Positions 26,405 to 35,593 of a stretch of DNA of 64,000 bases are shown here, piece by piece. The number at the start of each line of letters is the position of its first letter. Positions within the stretch are counted from its first letter, which is position 1. Position numbers and translations under genes: made by a program. Location of the stretch: assembly GCF_008368715.1 (NCBI RefSeq), contig NZ_SMRS01000003.1, positions 248,001 through 312,000 of the forward strand, given 5' to 3'. Source of the DNA: Nitrincola tapanii. Its GTDB lineage: Bacteria; Pseudomonadota; Gammaproteobacteria; Pseudomonadales; Balneatricaceae. Under the pieces are notes generated by a model that did no database searches, was not told where the DNA came from, and saw nothing but the letters and a program-made list of their open reading frames with translations.

Positions 26405-26441
26405 ACGCAGAGCGATCCAGCCAAACCAGACCGCTCTGCGT
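26405..26441 (-). terminator. Terminator-like hairpin after rraA
   Basis: On the minus strand ACGCAGAGCG (26432-26441) pairs perfectly with CGCTCTGCGT (26405-26414), followed by TTGTG. The stem of ten pairs lies just after the rraA stop; the T-tract is short. Confidence 0.65.
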
Positions 26442-26449
26442 CTTTAGAT

Positions 26450-26941
26450 TTATTCAGCGCTCAGCTCGAGCTTCTGTGCAGAAACCAACACACCATTATT
26501 GTCTGCATAGACATAATGGCCAGGCGTGAAAGTCACCCCACCAAAGGTCACCGCAATGTTTAAGTCACCCAAGCCGCGCTTGTCGGTTTTCATCGGATGT
26601 GTACCCAAGGCTTGCACGCCGAGATCCAGCTGCCCGATCGCATTCACATCACGGATACAACCGTAAATGATGATGCCTTCCCAGCCATTCTTTTCCGCTT
26701 TTTCTGCCAGCATATCACCCAGCATGGCACGACGCATGGAACCGCCGCCGTCCACAACCAACACCTTACCCTGCCCAGGTTGCGCCACCTGCTCACGCAC
26801 CAGAGAGTTGTCTTCATAAGCTTTGATGGTAACAATCTCTCCACCAAAGGTCTCACGCCCCCCAAAGTTTGCAAACATAGGTTCTACCACCTGAACCAAA
26901 TCAGGAAACTGGTCACACAATTCCGGCAATAAATCGTCCAT
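26450..26941 (-). CDS. rraA: Ribonuclease E activity regulator RraA / HMG aldolase family
   Basis: A 163-residue trimeric protein of the RraA/MenG family. Typical motifs are [49 protein letters not shown] (in two parts) and [14 protein letters not shown], the last with the metal/substrate Arg-Asp found in 4-hydroxy-4-methyl-2-oxoglutarate aldolases. Members of this length in gammaproteobacteria inhibit RNase E; some also have aldolase activity, so both names are possible. The start at 26941 has GGAGCG upstream. Confidence 0.93.
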   Translation of the reverse strand: MDDLLPELCDQFPDLVQVVEPMFANFGGRETFGGEIVTIKAYEDNSLVREQVAQPGQGKVLVVDGGGSMRRAMLGDMLAEKAEKNGWEGIIIYGCIRDVNAIGQLDLGVQALGTHPMKTDKRGLGDLNIAVTFGGVTFTPGHYVYADNNGVLVSAQKLELSAE

Positions 26942-27004
26942 CTTCGCTCCTATCAAGCTGAGTTTATTCAGCGCCGAGTGTGGCTGATTCCCGGCCAATT
27001 TGCA

Positions 27005-30000
27005 TTACAACTTTTGCACGACAGCCAAAAGGGCCTGTATAGGGTGCGGCAATTCCTGACGATCCAAACGCTTCACCTGCGAACGGCAAGAGTAACCGGT
27101 GGCGAGCAACTGTCCTTTATGGGCTGGATCATTGACTACAGCCCCCCAGCTGAGAGCATAGATGGCTTTCGAGCGTTTATAGTTCTCAGCTTCATGCCCA
27201 AAGGTGCCCGCCATACCGCAGCAACCTGTAGCCACAACATCCAGCTTCTGCCCAAGTGCCGTAAAAATGGCCTGCCATTGACGAATAGAAGGTGCCGCGG
27301 AGGTTTTTTCAGTGCAATGCGCCAGCAACTTATACTCCCCGGCCTGCACCTCACCCTTGAGCTGAATTTGATCCAACACACTGGCCAGCCACTCTTGAAT
27401 CAACTGTACCGACGGCAGATCCTGGCTCAAATCTTTATATTCAGAGCGATAGGTGAGTGTCATGGACGGATCCACACCGATCATCGGTACACCTGAAGCC
27501 TGCAGCGCGCGCAACATTTCCAGATTTTTCTCGGCCGCCTGCGTAAACGCCTGCATAAATCCATGCACATGCAGGGGCTTACCATTCGGTAGATAAGGTG
27601 CCACAACCACATTAAAGCCTAGATGTGTCAGCAGATCGATCAGATCCAGCACCAAAGGGGTTTCAAAGTAGCTGGTGAAGGCATCTTGCACCAGGATAAC
27701 ACTCTTCTCACGCTGCTTAGGGGTCAGTTGAGCTAGGGTTTCAGGCGTTGCCCAGTCCAAGCCTCGCGCCTGCAACCCTTGTTTTAAGCTGTGGGTGCAG
27801 ATCACTGGACTATCGACCATGCCCGCCGCCGATTTGAGGAAGGCGCGCACAAAAGAGTTACGCATTGCCCAGTTATAAGGTGCGGGGAAACGAGACAACA
27901 CCGGCACCATAAACTCCAAACTACCAATCAAATAGTCTTTGACCGGACGCAGATAACGGCCGTAATAGACCTCAAGAAAACGTGCACGGAAGTCCGGCAC
28001 ATTCACCTTAATCGGGCATTGGCCGACACAGGATTTACACGCCAGGCAGCCCATCATGGCTTCATGCACTTCATTGGAGAAGTCATAATCACCACGTTTA
28101 CGCTGCCAGGTGTTTTGAATACGTTTTGGCAAGCTGCGCAAAAAACCACCCTGGCGAATTGCGCGAGCTTCCGCATTGACATCGACACCGCGTTGCGCCA
28201 TCAAACGCAACCATTCACGAATCAGAGAAGCACGTCCTTTAGGGGAGTGGATACGCTCACGTGTCCCCTTCCAAGATGGGCACATCGCATCATTCGGATC
28301 GTAGTTGTAACAGGCCCCGTTGCCGTTGCAGTTCATGGCCGAATCATAGGTCTCGCGTAGGGCTCCAGGTATCTGACGATCCTGTTGACCTCGAGTGGGC
28401 ACGGCATCAATCTTGAGCAATTCGGCACCATCCTGAGTGATCGGCGTTGCGATCTTTCCAGGATTCATTTGATTACGTGGATCAAACGCCGCTTTGATAC
28501 GCTGCAACTCAGGATACAACTCACCAAAGAACTCCGGTGCATACTCAGAGCGCACGCCCTTACCGTGTTCACCCCAGAGTAAGCCTTTATAGTGCTGGGT
28601 CAAACGCACCACCTCATCGGTAATGCTACGAATCAAACCTTCCTGTTGCGGATCTTTCATATCGATCGCGGGGCGCACATGCAACACCCCCGCATCGACA
28701 TGGCCGAACATGCCATAAGCCAAGCCATTCTCATCGAGGACACGACGGAAATCCATAATGAAGTCCGCGAGATTCTCCGGCGGTACTGCGGTATCTTCGA
28801 CAAAAGGAATCGGACGCTTAGCGCCCTGAGCATTACCTAAGAGCCCCACCGCCTTTTTGCGCATCGCCCAGACTTTATTAATCTCGGTTGCACCATAGAC
28901 CACAGAATAGCCAAAACTTTTACCTGGCTGACCACTCACTTCGTCAAGATGCTGGCAGAGTTTTTCCACCTGAGCCTGCAGCTCGACCTGATCATCACCG
29001 GTATACTCAATCAGGTTAATTCCCTGAATCGTCGGCTCACCCTCTTGCTGAGGGAAGTAAGCGCGCACCGTATCCCAAACGATATCACCCATGGCTAGAT
29101 TGAGGACCTTGGAGTCAATCGTCTCTATCGAGGTGGGCTGCCAATCCATGAGCGCTTTGGCATCACGAAGGGAGGATTCAAAGCTGTCGTATTTGACGTT
29201 GACCAGGGCCGAATGTTTAGGGATGGGTAAAACATTCAGCTTTGCTTCAGCGATAAACGCCAAAGACCCCTCTGCACCACAGAGGATCGAGTTGAGATTA
29301 AAGCGTCCAGACTCATCACGGATATGGGCGAGGTCATAACCGGTCAAACAGCGATTGAGCTTTGGAAACTTCTCAGCAATCAACGCTTGCTTATCGGTAT
29401 AGATCCTATTCAGCAAACGATGCACATCCGCGACACGCCCCTCTTGCTGGCAGATTTCATCCAGCGCAGCATCACTTAGAGGCTGCGACAACCAGCGCTC
29501 ACCGCCTAACCACACACTCTCCAATTCCAAGACATGATCTCGGGTTTTGCCATAGAGCACCGAACCCTGACCACTGGCATCCGTATTGATCATGCCCCCC
29601 AGCGTGGCTCGGTTACTGGTGGAAAGCTCGGGCGCAAAAAACAGTCCATAGGGTTTAAGTGCTGCATTCAGCTGATCCTTAACCACACCACTCTGCACAC
29701 GTACCCAGCGCTGGTCTGGATTAATCTCAAGAATACGATTCATGTACTTAGAGCAATCCACGATCAAACCATCGGTCAAGGATTGACCATTGGTTCCAGT
29801 ACCACCACCACGCGCACTTAACACTATGCTGTGAAAGCGTGGTTGATCCGCCAACTTAGCGATGCGGATTAAATCCTCTGTATGCTTTGGATAGAGCACA
29901 CCTTGCGGCAGAATTTGATAAATACTGTTATCCGTCGCCAAGACCACGCGATTGGCATAATCCGGGTTCAGATCCCCCGCAAAGCCTTGCTGCTTCAATG

Positions 30001-30061
30001 TCTCAATGAAGTCTAAATACAGGGTTTGGGTAGGGTTAATATCAGCAACGCGAGGAATCAT
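27005..30061 (-). CDS. ydiJ: FAD/FeS D-2-hydroxyglutarate dehydrogenase (YdiJ family)
   Basis: A 1018-residue protein of the YdiJ type, shown in E. coli and Pseudomonas work to oxidise D-2-hydroxyglutarate, the by-product of SerA. Domains in order: FAD_binding_4 (ARGGGTGTNGQSLTDGLIVD near residue 85), FAD-oxidase C (to about 530, with GHVDAGVLHVRP and GEHGKGVRSEY), and a ferredoxin-like part with CNGNGACYNYDPNDAMCPS near 585 and the 4Fe-4S motif CLACKSCVGQCPIKVNVPD near 675, then a CCG-type segment GCCGMAGTFGHE near 960. It stands as a single gene with a 163-base divergent region upstream. Length is full for the family. Confidence 0.93.
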   Translation of the reverse strand: MIPRVADINPTQTLYLDFIETLKQQGFAGDLNPDYANRVVLATDNSIYQILPQGVLYPKHTEDLIRIAKLADQPRFHSIVLSARGGGTGTNGQSLTDGLIVDCSKYMNRILEINPDQRWVRVQSGVVKDQLNAALKPYGLFFAPELSTSNRATLGGMINTDASGQGSVLYGKTRDHVLELESVWLGGERWLSQPLSDAALDEICQQEGRVADVHRLLNRIYTDKQALIAEKFPKLNRCLTGYDLAHIRDESGRFNLNSILCGAEGSLAFIAEAKLNVLPIPKHSALVNVKYDSFESSLRDAKALMDWQPTSIETIDSKVLNLAMGDIVWDTVRAYFPQQEGEPTIQGINLIEYTGDDQVELQAQVEKLCQHLDEVSGQPGKSFGYSVVYGATEINKVWAMRKKAVGLLGNAQGAKRPIPFVEDTAVPPENLADFIMDFRRVLDENGLAYGMFGHVDAGVLHVRPAIDMKDPQQEGLIRSITDEVVRLTQHYKGLLWGEHGKGVRSEYAPEFFGELYPELQRIKAAFDPRNQMNPGKIATPITQDGAELLKIDAVPTRGQQDRQIPGALRETYDSAMNCNGNGACYNYDPNDAMCPSWKGTRERIHSPKGRASLIREWLRLMAQRGVDVNAEARAIRQGGFLRSLPKRIQNTWQRKRGDYDFSNEVHEAMMGCLACKSCVGQCPIKVNVPDFRARFLEVYYGRYLRPVKDYLIGSLEFMVPVLSRFPAPYNWAMRNSFVRAFLKSAAGMVDSPVICTHSLKQGLQARGLDWATPETLAQLTPKQREKSVILVQDAFTSYFETPLVLDLIDLLTHLGFNVVVAPYLPNGKPLHVHGFMQAFTQAAEKNLEMLRALQASGVPMIGVDPSMTLTYRSEYKDLSQDLPSVQLIQEWLASVLDQIQLKGEVQAGEYKLLAHCTEKTSAAPSIRQWQAIFTALGQKLDVVATGCCGMAGTFGHEAENYKRSKAIYALSWGAVVNDPAHKGQLLATGYSCRSQVKRLDRQELPHPIQALLAVVQKL

Positions 30062-30224
30062 GTGACAGTCCTGAACTCATCTCGGAATTAAGTATCGAAA
30101 GCAACATCGATCTAGGTACGTAATCATCCTAGATTGGCGATTCAGGTTCAAATCAAAAAACTTATACAACCTATCGAAAGTCGCTATAGTGCGTTTCTTT
30201 ATCGATGCTTAGGGTCAATCTCGT

Positions 30225-31343
30225 ATGCTGCGAAACATCACCCAACTCCCCGTTTATCTGCTCACCTGTGCGCTCAGCAGTGCCGCCTGGGCAGCGCCCA
30301 CTTTTATCACACAGGACACGCCCTTACCCGCCGGACGCTGGGTAGACCAGTCTGCCGATCTCTGTAGTGTGGCACAGGCAACCTCAGCATATCTGGCGCA
30401 GGGAGAAAATTATGATCCGGAAGCCATTCACGGTGGCAAACTGACTAACATTCAAGTATCACCGGCTCGCATTCAGCGGACTCTCGCGTTTATTTGCCAA
30501 ATCCAACAAGAAGACCGTCAGCAAGGGCGCCCTTCACGCTTAGCCGATCCTGCCTTTATCGAACAGGCTTTTGAACGCGTACGCTGGCATCCAGATCAAG
30601 CCAAAGCCCAAAGCCTGAGTGCCGACAAGCCGCTCCTGCAGCGTCTACCCGCTGAACGGATCTTGCTCACCAAATACTATGTCCGTAAAGCACAGGGCGC
30701 GACTCAACCTAGCCCATCACAGCCTCATGCACTTTATGGCTTACCCTTTGATGAAGCTCACCTGAGTTTGGAGGAAGCGGATCGCTTAAAAGATCAGATC
30801 ACACGCTATCGTTTTGGCAAACAAACGATTTTAAAAGGGGCTTTAAATCACCCAACGCCTCTCGCACCCGCTTTAACCTGGCTGTCGCGCGCCGATCTGG
30901 AAGGGGCTTTACTTCAAGGAACAGCAGTCATTGAAAACAATGGCTTGCGTCAATATTTTAATGTGCATCGCAATAATGGTATTGCCTATGATCGCACGCG
31001 TAAACCGGAAGAACAGGAGCGCTACTGGTACTTTAAAGAGGTACCCGGCGTCTTAGGGTATGGCAAGGATGCGGACTACAAAATCCCCATCAAACCACAG
31101 GTCACGGTTGCAGGGGATCTGTTTCAACTCGGCCTGGGGCGCTTGATTCTGCTACGCACGGAGGAAGCCGGACAGCCTACTTATCGTCTGAATATCCTGG
31201 CGGATACCGGAGGGGCTTTCCATGACAACCTCTATCAACTCGACTGGCTCAGTGGTTATTACCATGGCTGGGAGGACTATCACGCAGCCAATCGCCATAT
31301 TAGTGATTATGCCGATGCCTGGTTCTTATTAAAGCGCGAGTAA
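30225..31343 (+). CDS. Exported protein with MltA-like 3D domain, function unknown
   Basis: A 372-residue protein with a signal peptide (residues about 1-24, ending SSAAWAAP; no lipobox cysteine). The C-terminal third resembles the 3D double-psi barrel of the lytic transglycosylase MltA: YWYFKEVPG, then TVAGDLFQLGLGRLILL and LNILADTGGAFHDNLYQLD, where MltA has the catalytic Asp in a D-x-GGAI context, and a final WFLL. The N-terminal 200 residues (LCSVAQATSAYLAQGENYDPEAIHGGKL) do not look like MltA. It may act on peptidoglycan in the periplasm, but this is inference. It is a single-gene unit ended by a perfect palindrome. Confidence 0.65.
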   Translation: MLRNITQLPVYLLTCALSSAAWAAPTFITQDTPLPAGRWVDQSADLCSVAQATSAYLAQGENYDPEAIHGGKLTNIQVSPARIQRTLAFICQIQQEDRQQGRPSRLADPAFIEQAFERVRWHPDQAKAQSLSADKPLLQRLPAERILLTKYYVRKAQGATQPSPSQPHALYGLPFDEAHLSLEEADRLKDQITRYRFGKQTILKGALNHPTPLAPALTWLSRADLEGALLQGTAVIENNGLRQYFNVHRNNGIAYDRTRKPEEQERYWYFKEVPGVLGYGKDADYKIPIKPQVTVAGDLFQLGLGRLILLRTEEAGQPTYRLNILADTGGAFHDNLYQLDWLSGYYHGWEDYHAANRHISDYADAWFLLKRE

Positions 31344-31352
31344 TCTAAAGAT

Positions 31353-31376
31353 TAGGGGAAGCCTAGGCTTCCCCTA
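31353..31376. terminator. Perfect 24-base palindrome between convergent genes
   Basis: TAGGGGAAGCC and its exact complement GGCTTCCCCTA abut as a 24-base palindrome ten bases after the stop of the preceding gene. It can fold in both strands and most likely ends the two convergent units. There is no T-tract. Confidence 0.55.
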
Positions 31377-31436
31377 GCTGACTTTTCGGTGCAGGGGTTT
31401 GCGTCCTGCTGGCACCAAGCTCGACGCACCGGATTT

Positions 31437-32267
31437 TTAGCCGCGCAGATGTAAGCCCTGCTCATCCTGCACCAGCTTGCCCTGCTTAAGCAGCTGACCT
31501 ATCGCCATCTTGAATGCTTTTTTGCTGACACCAAAGACACGTTTGATCTCTTCCGGGTCACTCTTATCGTGCAGTGGACAAAAGCCTTGATGCTGCTGCA
31601 AATACTCAAGCAACTGATCACTCACACTATGAACCCGCCCATAGCCGGGGGGGTGTAGCATCACATCTAACTTACCATCTTCACGCAAAGTCTTGATATA
31701 GCCTTTAACACTTTGACCTGCATGCAGATTTTGTACCTGATCTTGACGATGCAACATAGCCGGCCAACGATGATTCACGATCATCTGATAACCTAGCTCT
31801 GTCGGACGCCAAGCGAATAGATCCACCTCGCTCCCTGGCGCCAAAGTACAAGGCGTTTTATCAAAATGACGATCCAGCTTAGCCGACGCAGCCAAACGCC
31901 CAGAGTTATCGAGATACGCAAACACCGTCACGCGCTGGCCCGCTTCAACCTTCTGCGGCTGCTGCGCAAAGGGTAAAAACAACTCCTTGGGCAACCCCCA
32001 GTCCAGAAATGCGCCAATATCGTTGGTTTGAGACACTCTTAAGCGTGCAAACTCACCCAATTGAATGTAGGGCTTTTTCAGCGTCGCCACCGGCATATCG
32101 TGACTGTCGAGATAGACAAAGACGTAAAGATCATCGCCCAGCTCACAGTCTGTCGGCACTTCTGAGCTGGGTAAAAGGATGCCACCGAGCTTTCCACCGT
32201 CTAAGTACACACCAAATTCAACCTGGCGTATCACGCTCAGCGTATTAAAACGACCTAACTGCACCAA
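31437..32267 (-). CDS. cvfB: CvfB/YitL-type S1 RNA-binding protein
   Basis: A 276-residue protein made of repeated S1-like OB folds: residues about 1-60 (GRFNTLSVIRQVEFGVYLDGG), 68-130 (LGEFARLRVSQTNDIGAFLDWGLPKELFLPF), 140-215, and a C-terminal winged helix (EEIKRVFGVSKKAFKMAIGQLLKQGKLV). This is the layout of CvfB, an RNA-binding protein first known as a virulence factor regulator in Staphylococcus. Its role in gammaproteobacteria is unclear. It is a single gene. Confidence 0.9.
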   Translation of the reverse strand: MVQLGRFNTLSVIRQVEFGVYLDGGKLGGILLPSSEVPTDCELGDDLYVFVYLDSHDMPVATLKKPYIQLGEFARLRVSQTNDIGAFLDWGLPKELFLPFAQQPQKVEAGQRVTVFAYLDNSGRLAASAKLDRHFDKTPCTLAPGSEVDLFAWRPTELGYQMIVNHRWPAMLHRQDQVQNLHAGQSVKGYIKTLREDGKLDVMLHPPGYGRVHSVSDQLLEYLQQHQGFCPLHDKSDPEEIKRVFGVSKKAFKMAIGQLLKQGKLVQDEQGLHLRG

Positions 32268-32388
32268 AGCTTCTACTCCTACTGGATAACCTTGCCTAGA
32301 CTAGCACAACTCCCAAGCATTTTTCGTTTACAGACTTGTATAAAAACGATTACTCTCTGATGAAATCAGCAATATCAGAAGACAGCCC

Positions 32389-33186
32389 ATGCCGATGAGC
32401 GCTTCCCAATCCACTCAACCTAAGCCCTGCGCCCTAGAGGTGCATGATCTTCACAAGCGTTATGGCGCACATGAGGTTTTAAAAGGCATCTCGCTTACCG
32501 CAGCAGAAGGCAATGTCATCTCTATTCTCGGCTCCAGCGGCTCAGGCAAATCCACCTTTTTACGCTGTTTGAATCTGTTGGAAAAACCCAATCAAGGCGA
32601 AATACGCTTGGGCGGTCAGGCACTCAATCTCAGCCTTAACTCCGCCGGTGAGTTAGAGGTCAAAAATCGCCGCGAACTGGAAAACATGCGTGCACGTATG
32701 GGGTTTGTCTTTCAAAACTTTAATCTCTGGCCACATATGACCGTTTTGGAAAACATTCAACTCGCTCCGATTCAGGTGTTAAAGCTCTCGCGCCAACAAG
32801 CCCGTGAACGCGCCCTAGCTTTACTTGAGCGTGTGGGCCTGGCGGATAAAGCCAAGGCCTACCCCAGCATGCTGTCAGGTGGACAACAACAACGCATTGC
32901 CATTGCCCGCACGCTGGCCATGGAACCTGATGTGTTGTTGTTTGATGAACCGACATCCGCCCTCGATCCTGAACTGGTCAATGAGGTCTTGAGTGTAATG
33001 CAGGGTTTGGCGGAAGAAGGACGCACCATGCTAATCGTGACCCACGAGATGCGCTTTGCTCGTGATGTGTCCTCCCATATTTTATTTTTACATCAAGGAC
33101 GTGTTGAAGAGTTCGGATCTCCGGATGAGGTCTTTAATCACCCGACATCGGAACGTTGCCGGGAATTTATCTCCAGTCATCGCTGA
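32389..33186 (+). CDS. Basic amino acid ABC transporter ATP-binding protein
   Basis: A 265-residue ATPase of the HisP/ArtP/AotP type with Walker A GSSGSGKSTFLRCLNLLEKP, the insertion between Walker A and Q-loop typical of HisP (QALNLSLNSAGELEVKNRRELEN), signature LSGGQQQRIAIARTLAMEPD and Walker B VLLFDEPTSALDPELV. It is the first gene of a four-gene unit (ATPase, binding protein, two permeases). The second codon context allows MPMS or MS as start. Substrates of close relatives are arginine, ornithine or histidine; the exact one cannot be read from sequence. Confidence 0.93.
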   Translation: MPMSASQSTQPKPCALEVHDLHKRYGAHEVLKGISLTAAEGNVISILGSSGSGKSTFLRCLNLLEKPNQGEIRLGGQALNLSLNSAGELEVKNRRELENMRARMGFVFQNFNLWPHMTVLENIQLAPIQVLKLSRQQARERALALLERVGLADKAKAYPSMLSGGQQQRIAIARTLAMEPDVLLFDEPTSALDPELVNEVLSVMQGLAEEGRTMLIVTHEMRFARDVSSHILFLHQGRVEEFGSPDEVFNHPTSERCREFISSHR

Positions 33187-33234
33187 GTTTGCTATTAAAG
33201 ATGACCGGGCCATTCAATGAAATGAGGTGATTCT

Positions 33235-33996
33235 ATGCGTGGGTCTAAAAAATTTCTGAGTGCAGCTCTTATCCTAGCCTCTGCCAGTTTATTGGCGCCG
33301 AATGCTATGGCCGATAAAATCCGTATTGCTACAGAGGGTGCCTATGCACCCTTTAACTTTATTGACAGTAGCGGTCAGCCGGGAGGCTTTGATGTCGATA
33401 TTGCCCTGGCACTCTGCGAAAAAATGCAGGCCGAGTGTGAAATCGTGACTCAGGATTGGGATGGCATCATTCCCGCATTACGCGCGCGTCGTTATGATGC
33501 CATCATCGCCTCCATGTCGATTACGGAAGAGCGTGAGCGTGTTGTCGCCTTTACCGATCCCTACTACTCCAATGTTCTAGCACTTGTGGCCGCGCAAGGC
33601 AGTGACCTCACCCTAGATCCTGAAGCACTAAAAGGCAAAAACCTCGGTGCACAAAGAGCAACCATCGCCGGTCAGTATCTGGAAGATCAGTTTGGTAAGA
33701 TCGCCAATATTCGTCTCTACGATACACAGGACAACGCCTATCTTGACCTGGCGGCGGGCCGTCTGGATGGCCTATTAAGTGATAAACTCCCCGCCTACGA
33801 TTGGATGCAAACTGAGGCCGGTGCCAATTTTGCATTCAAAGGCGAAGATATTGATATTGATGACAAGGTCGCGATCGCCGTCCGCCAGCAGGACCAAGCT
33901 TTAAAAGAGCGCTTTAATGCCGCGATTCAAGCGATCCGTGAAGATGGCACCTATGCCGAAATCAACGCCAAATACTTTCCTTTTGATATCTACTGA
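33235..33996 (+). CDS. Basic amino acid ABC transporter substrate-binding protein
   Basis: A 253-residue periplasmic protein of SBP family 3 (HisJ/ArgT/AotJ). The signal peptide covers residues about 1-26 (ending NAMADK), and the mature start KIRIATEGAYAPFNFIDSSG is classic, followed by GFDVDIALALCEKMQAECEIV and DGIIPALRARRYDAIIASMSIT with the ligand-binding Asp/Arg pattern for an amino acid alpha-carboxylate. AGGTGA lies before the ATG. Confidence 0.94.
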   Translation: MRGSKKFLSAALILASASLLAPNAMADKIRIATEGAYAPFNFIDSSGQPGGFDVDIALALCEKMQAECEIVTQDWDGIIPALRARRYDAIIASMSITEERERVVAFTDPYYSNVLALVAAQGSDLTLDPEALKGKNLGAQRATIAGQYLEDQFGKIANIRLYDTQDNAYLDLAAGRLDGLLSDKLPAYDWMQTEAGANFAFKGEDIDIDDKVAIAVRQQDQALKERFNAAIQAIREDGTYAEINAKYFPFDIY

Positions 33997-34003
33997 TTAA
34001 GTG

Positions 34004-34684
34004 ATGGATCTACAGGGTTTTGGCCACCTGCTCCTGGCAGGCACCTGGATTACCTTGCAACTTGCGCTGACCAGCTTACTGTTTGGCATACTGCTGGGTC
34101 TTTTAGGTGCCGCCGCCAAGCTTTCCACGCTGGCCCCTTTACGTTGGGTGGCCAGCCTATATACCACCTTAATCCGTGGCATTCCGGAACTTCTCTTGGT
34201 GCTGATCATCTATTTTGGTCTCACCGAGTTGCTCTTGCGCGTGTTTGATGTTTATGTCGAGATCAGTGCCTTTGCGGCCGGTGTCACAGCGCTTTCCATC
34301 GCCTTTGGTGCCTATGCAACTGAAGTCTTTCGCAGCGCCTTACAGGAGATGCCTAAAGGCCAAAAAGAGGCGGCTCAAGCCCTCGGTCTAACCCCTTGGC
34401 AAAGTTTTTATCATATCCAGCTGCCCCAGCTTTGGCGCATTGCGCTGCCTGGATTGGGCAATCTATTCTTAGTGTTACTGAAGGATACGGCGCTGGTTTC
34501 TGTCATCGGCCTCGATGATCTCATGCGCCAAGCCTATGTGGCCGCTGGCTTCACTAAGCTGCCCTTTACCTTTTATCTGGTCGCCGCCGGTATCTATCTG
34601 CTCCTGACTATTATCAGTATGCAGGTGTTGCGCTGGATGGAAATACGTGCCAATCGACCCTGGCAACGACATGCAGAGAGTTAA
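34004..34684 (+). CDS. Basic amino acid ABC transporter permease (HisQ type)
   Basis: A 226-residue inner-membrane permease with about five hydrophobic segments and the EAA loop EVFRSALQEMPKGQKEAAQALGLT, followed by LIRGIPELLLVLIIYFG, which is typical of the His/Glu/Gln/Arg transporter permeases. I start it at the ATG at 34004; a GTG at 34001 directly before it is the alternative. It is separated from the binding protein gene by seven bases and from the second permease by three. Confidence 0.92.
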   Translation: MDLQGFGHLLLAGTWITLQLALTSLLFGILLGLLGAAAKLSTLAPLRWVASLYTTLIRGIPELLLVLIIYFGLTELLLRVFDVYVEISAFAAGVTALSIAFGAYATEVFRSALQEMPKGQKEAAQALGLTPWQSFYHIQLPQLWRIALPGLGNLFLVLLKDTALVSVIGLDDLMRQAYVAAGFTKLPFTFYLVAAGIYLLLTIISMQVLRWMEIRANRPWQRHAES

Positions 34685-34687
34685 CCT

Positions 34688-35503
34688 ATGCTAGGTGAAT
34701 GGATATTGGCTCTTTCCGAATGGCTCCTCACCCTAACCCAGGGACAAGAGCCTTGGGACGCCTATGCTCGTTACCTACCGCGCCTGATGGACGGTGTTTG
34801 GGTGACACTGCAGCTGGTGATTCTATCCGGTATTGCCGGTTTTCTGCTGGCCATCCCGCTTGCGCTGATGCGGATTGCACGCTCGCCCGGACTCTGGATG
34901 CTGGCCTACGCTTATATCTTCTTTTTCCGTGGTACCCCCCTGCTGGTACAAATCTTTTTGGTTTACTACGGCCTTTCACAATTTGAGAGCCTTAGGAATC
35001 TCGGGTGGTTATGGACGGACGTGCTTTCCCAGCCTTACTGGTGCGCGATTATCGCGTTTACGCTGAACACCTCTGCTTATATTGCTGAACTCTTTCGCGG
35101 GGCCATTCAGGCGGTGCCTGTAGGCGAACTGGAAGCAGCTCAAGCTCTGGGCATGAGTCGACGTCAGCAGTATCAGTCTGTGGTGTTGCCGCGTGCGTTT
35201 GGCATTATCCTGCCCGCGTATGGCAATGAAGTGATTCTCATGCTGAAAGGCAGTGCGCTGGCTTCGACCATCACGTTGATGGATTTGATGGGTGCCACCC
35301 GAGGTGCCATCGCTCGTACCTACTTAAGCCTCGAATTTTTCTTACTGGCCGGGTTACTCTATTTACTCATGACCGCCTTACTGATCGGTGCGTTTCGCTT
35401 ACTTGAGCGCGTATATAACGCACATCAGCACGCCACACATCTTTCTGTAAAAAAACTCGATGCGCAATTGCGTGATGAACATCTTGAACAACAGGTGAAA
35501 TAG
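34688..35503 (+). CDS. Basic amino acid ABC transporter permease (HisM type)
   Basis: A 271-residue permease that would pair with the preceding one. It has the motif FFRGTPLLVQIFLVYYGLSQF and the EAA loop ELFRGAIQAVPVGELEAAQALGM. The N-terminal 30 residues (WILALSEWLLTLTQGQEPWDAYARYLP) and the C-terminal 30-residue hydrophilic tail make it longer than HisM (238), which is common in relatives of AotM. It closes the unit. Confidence 0.92.
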   Translation: MLGEWILALSEWLLTLTQGQEPWDAYARYLPRLMDGVWVTLQLVILSGIAGFLLAIPLALMRIARSPGLWMLAYAYIFFFRGTPLLVQIFLVYYGLSQFESLRNLGWLWTDVLSQPYWCAIIAFTLNTSAYIAELFRGAIQAVPVGELEAAQALGMSRRQQYQSVVLPRAFGIILPAYGNEVILMLKGSALASTITLMDLMGATRGAIARTYLSLEFFLLAGLLYLLMTALLIGAFRLLERVYNAHQHATHLSVKKLDAQLRDEHLEQQVK

Positions 35504-35518
35504 GGATCTAGATCAAGC

Positions 35519-35577
35519 CTTATTCGAATAAGTTGGCAGATTAACCAGGGCAGATCTAAGGTTAAGGAAGTTTAACC
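35519..35577. promoter_or_regulatory. Inverted repeats upstream of nifJ
   Basis: A perfect 14-base palindrome CTTATTCGAATAAG lies at 35519-35532. It is followed by TTAACC (35541-35546), GGTTAA (35560-35565) and TTAACC (35572-35577), making two overlapping inverted repeats. All lie within the 90 bases before the nifJ start codon. I do not recognise a known operator; a clear sigma-70 promoter was not found. Confidence 0.4.
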
Positions 35578-35593
35578 GCTTAGGATGGCGATT

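Noticed and set aside
27791-28360. Long plus-strand frames opposite ydiJ (up to 189 codons)
   Set aside because: They are shadows of a high-density coding strand; composition is His/Thr-rich and meaningless, and ydiJ is complete with all motifs.
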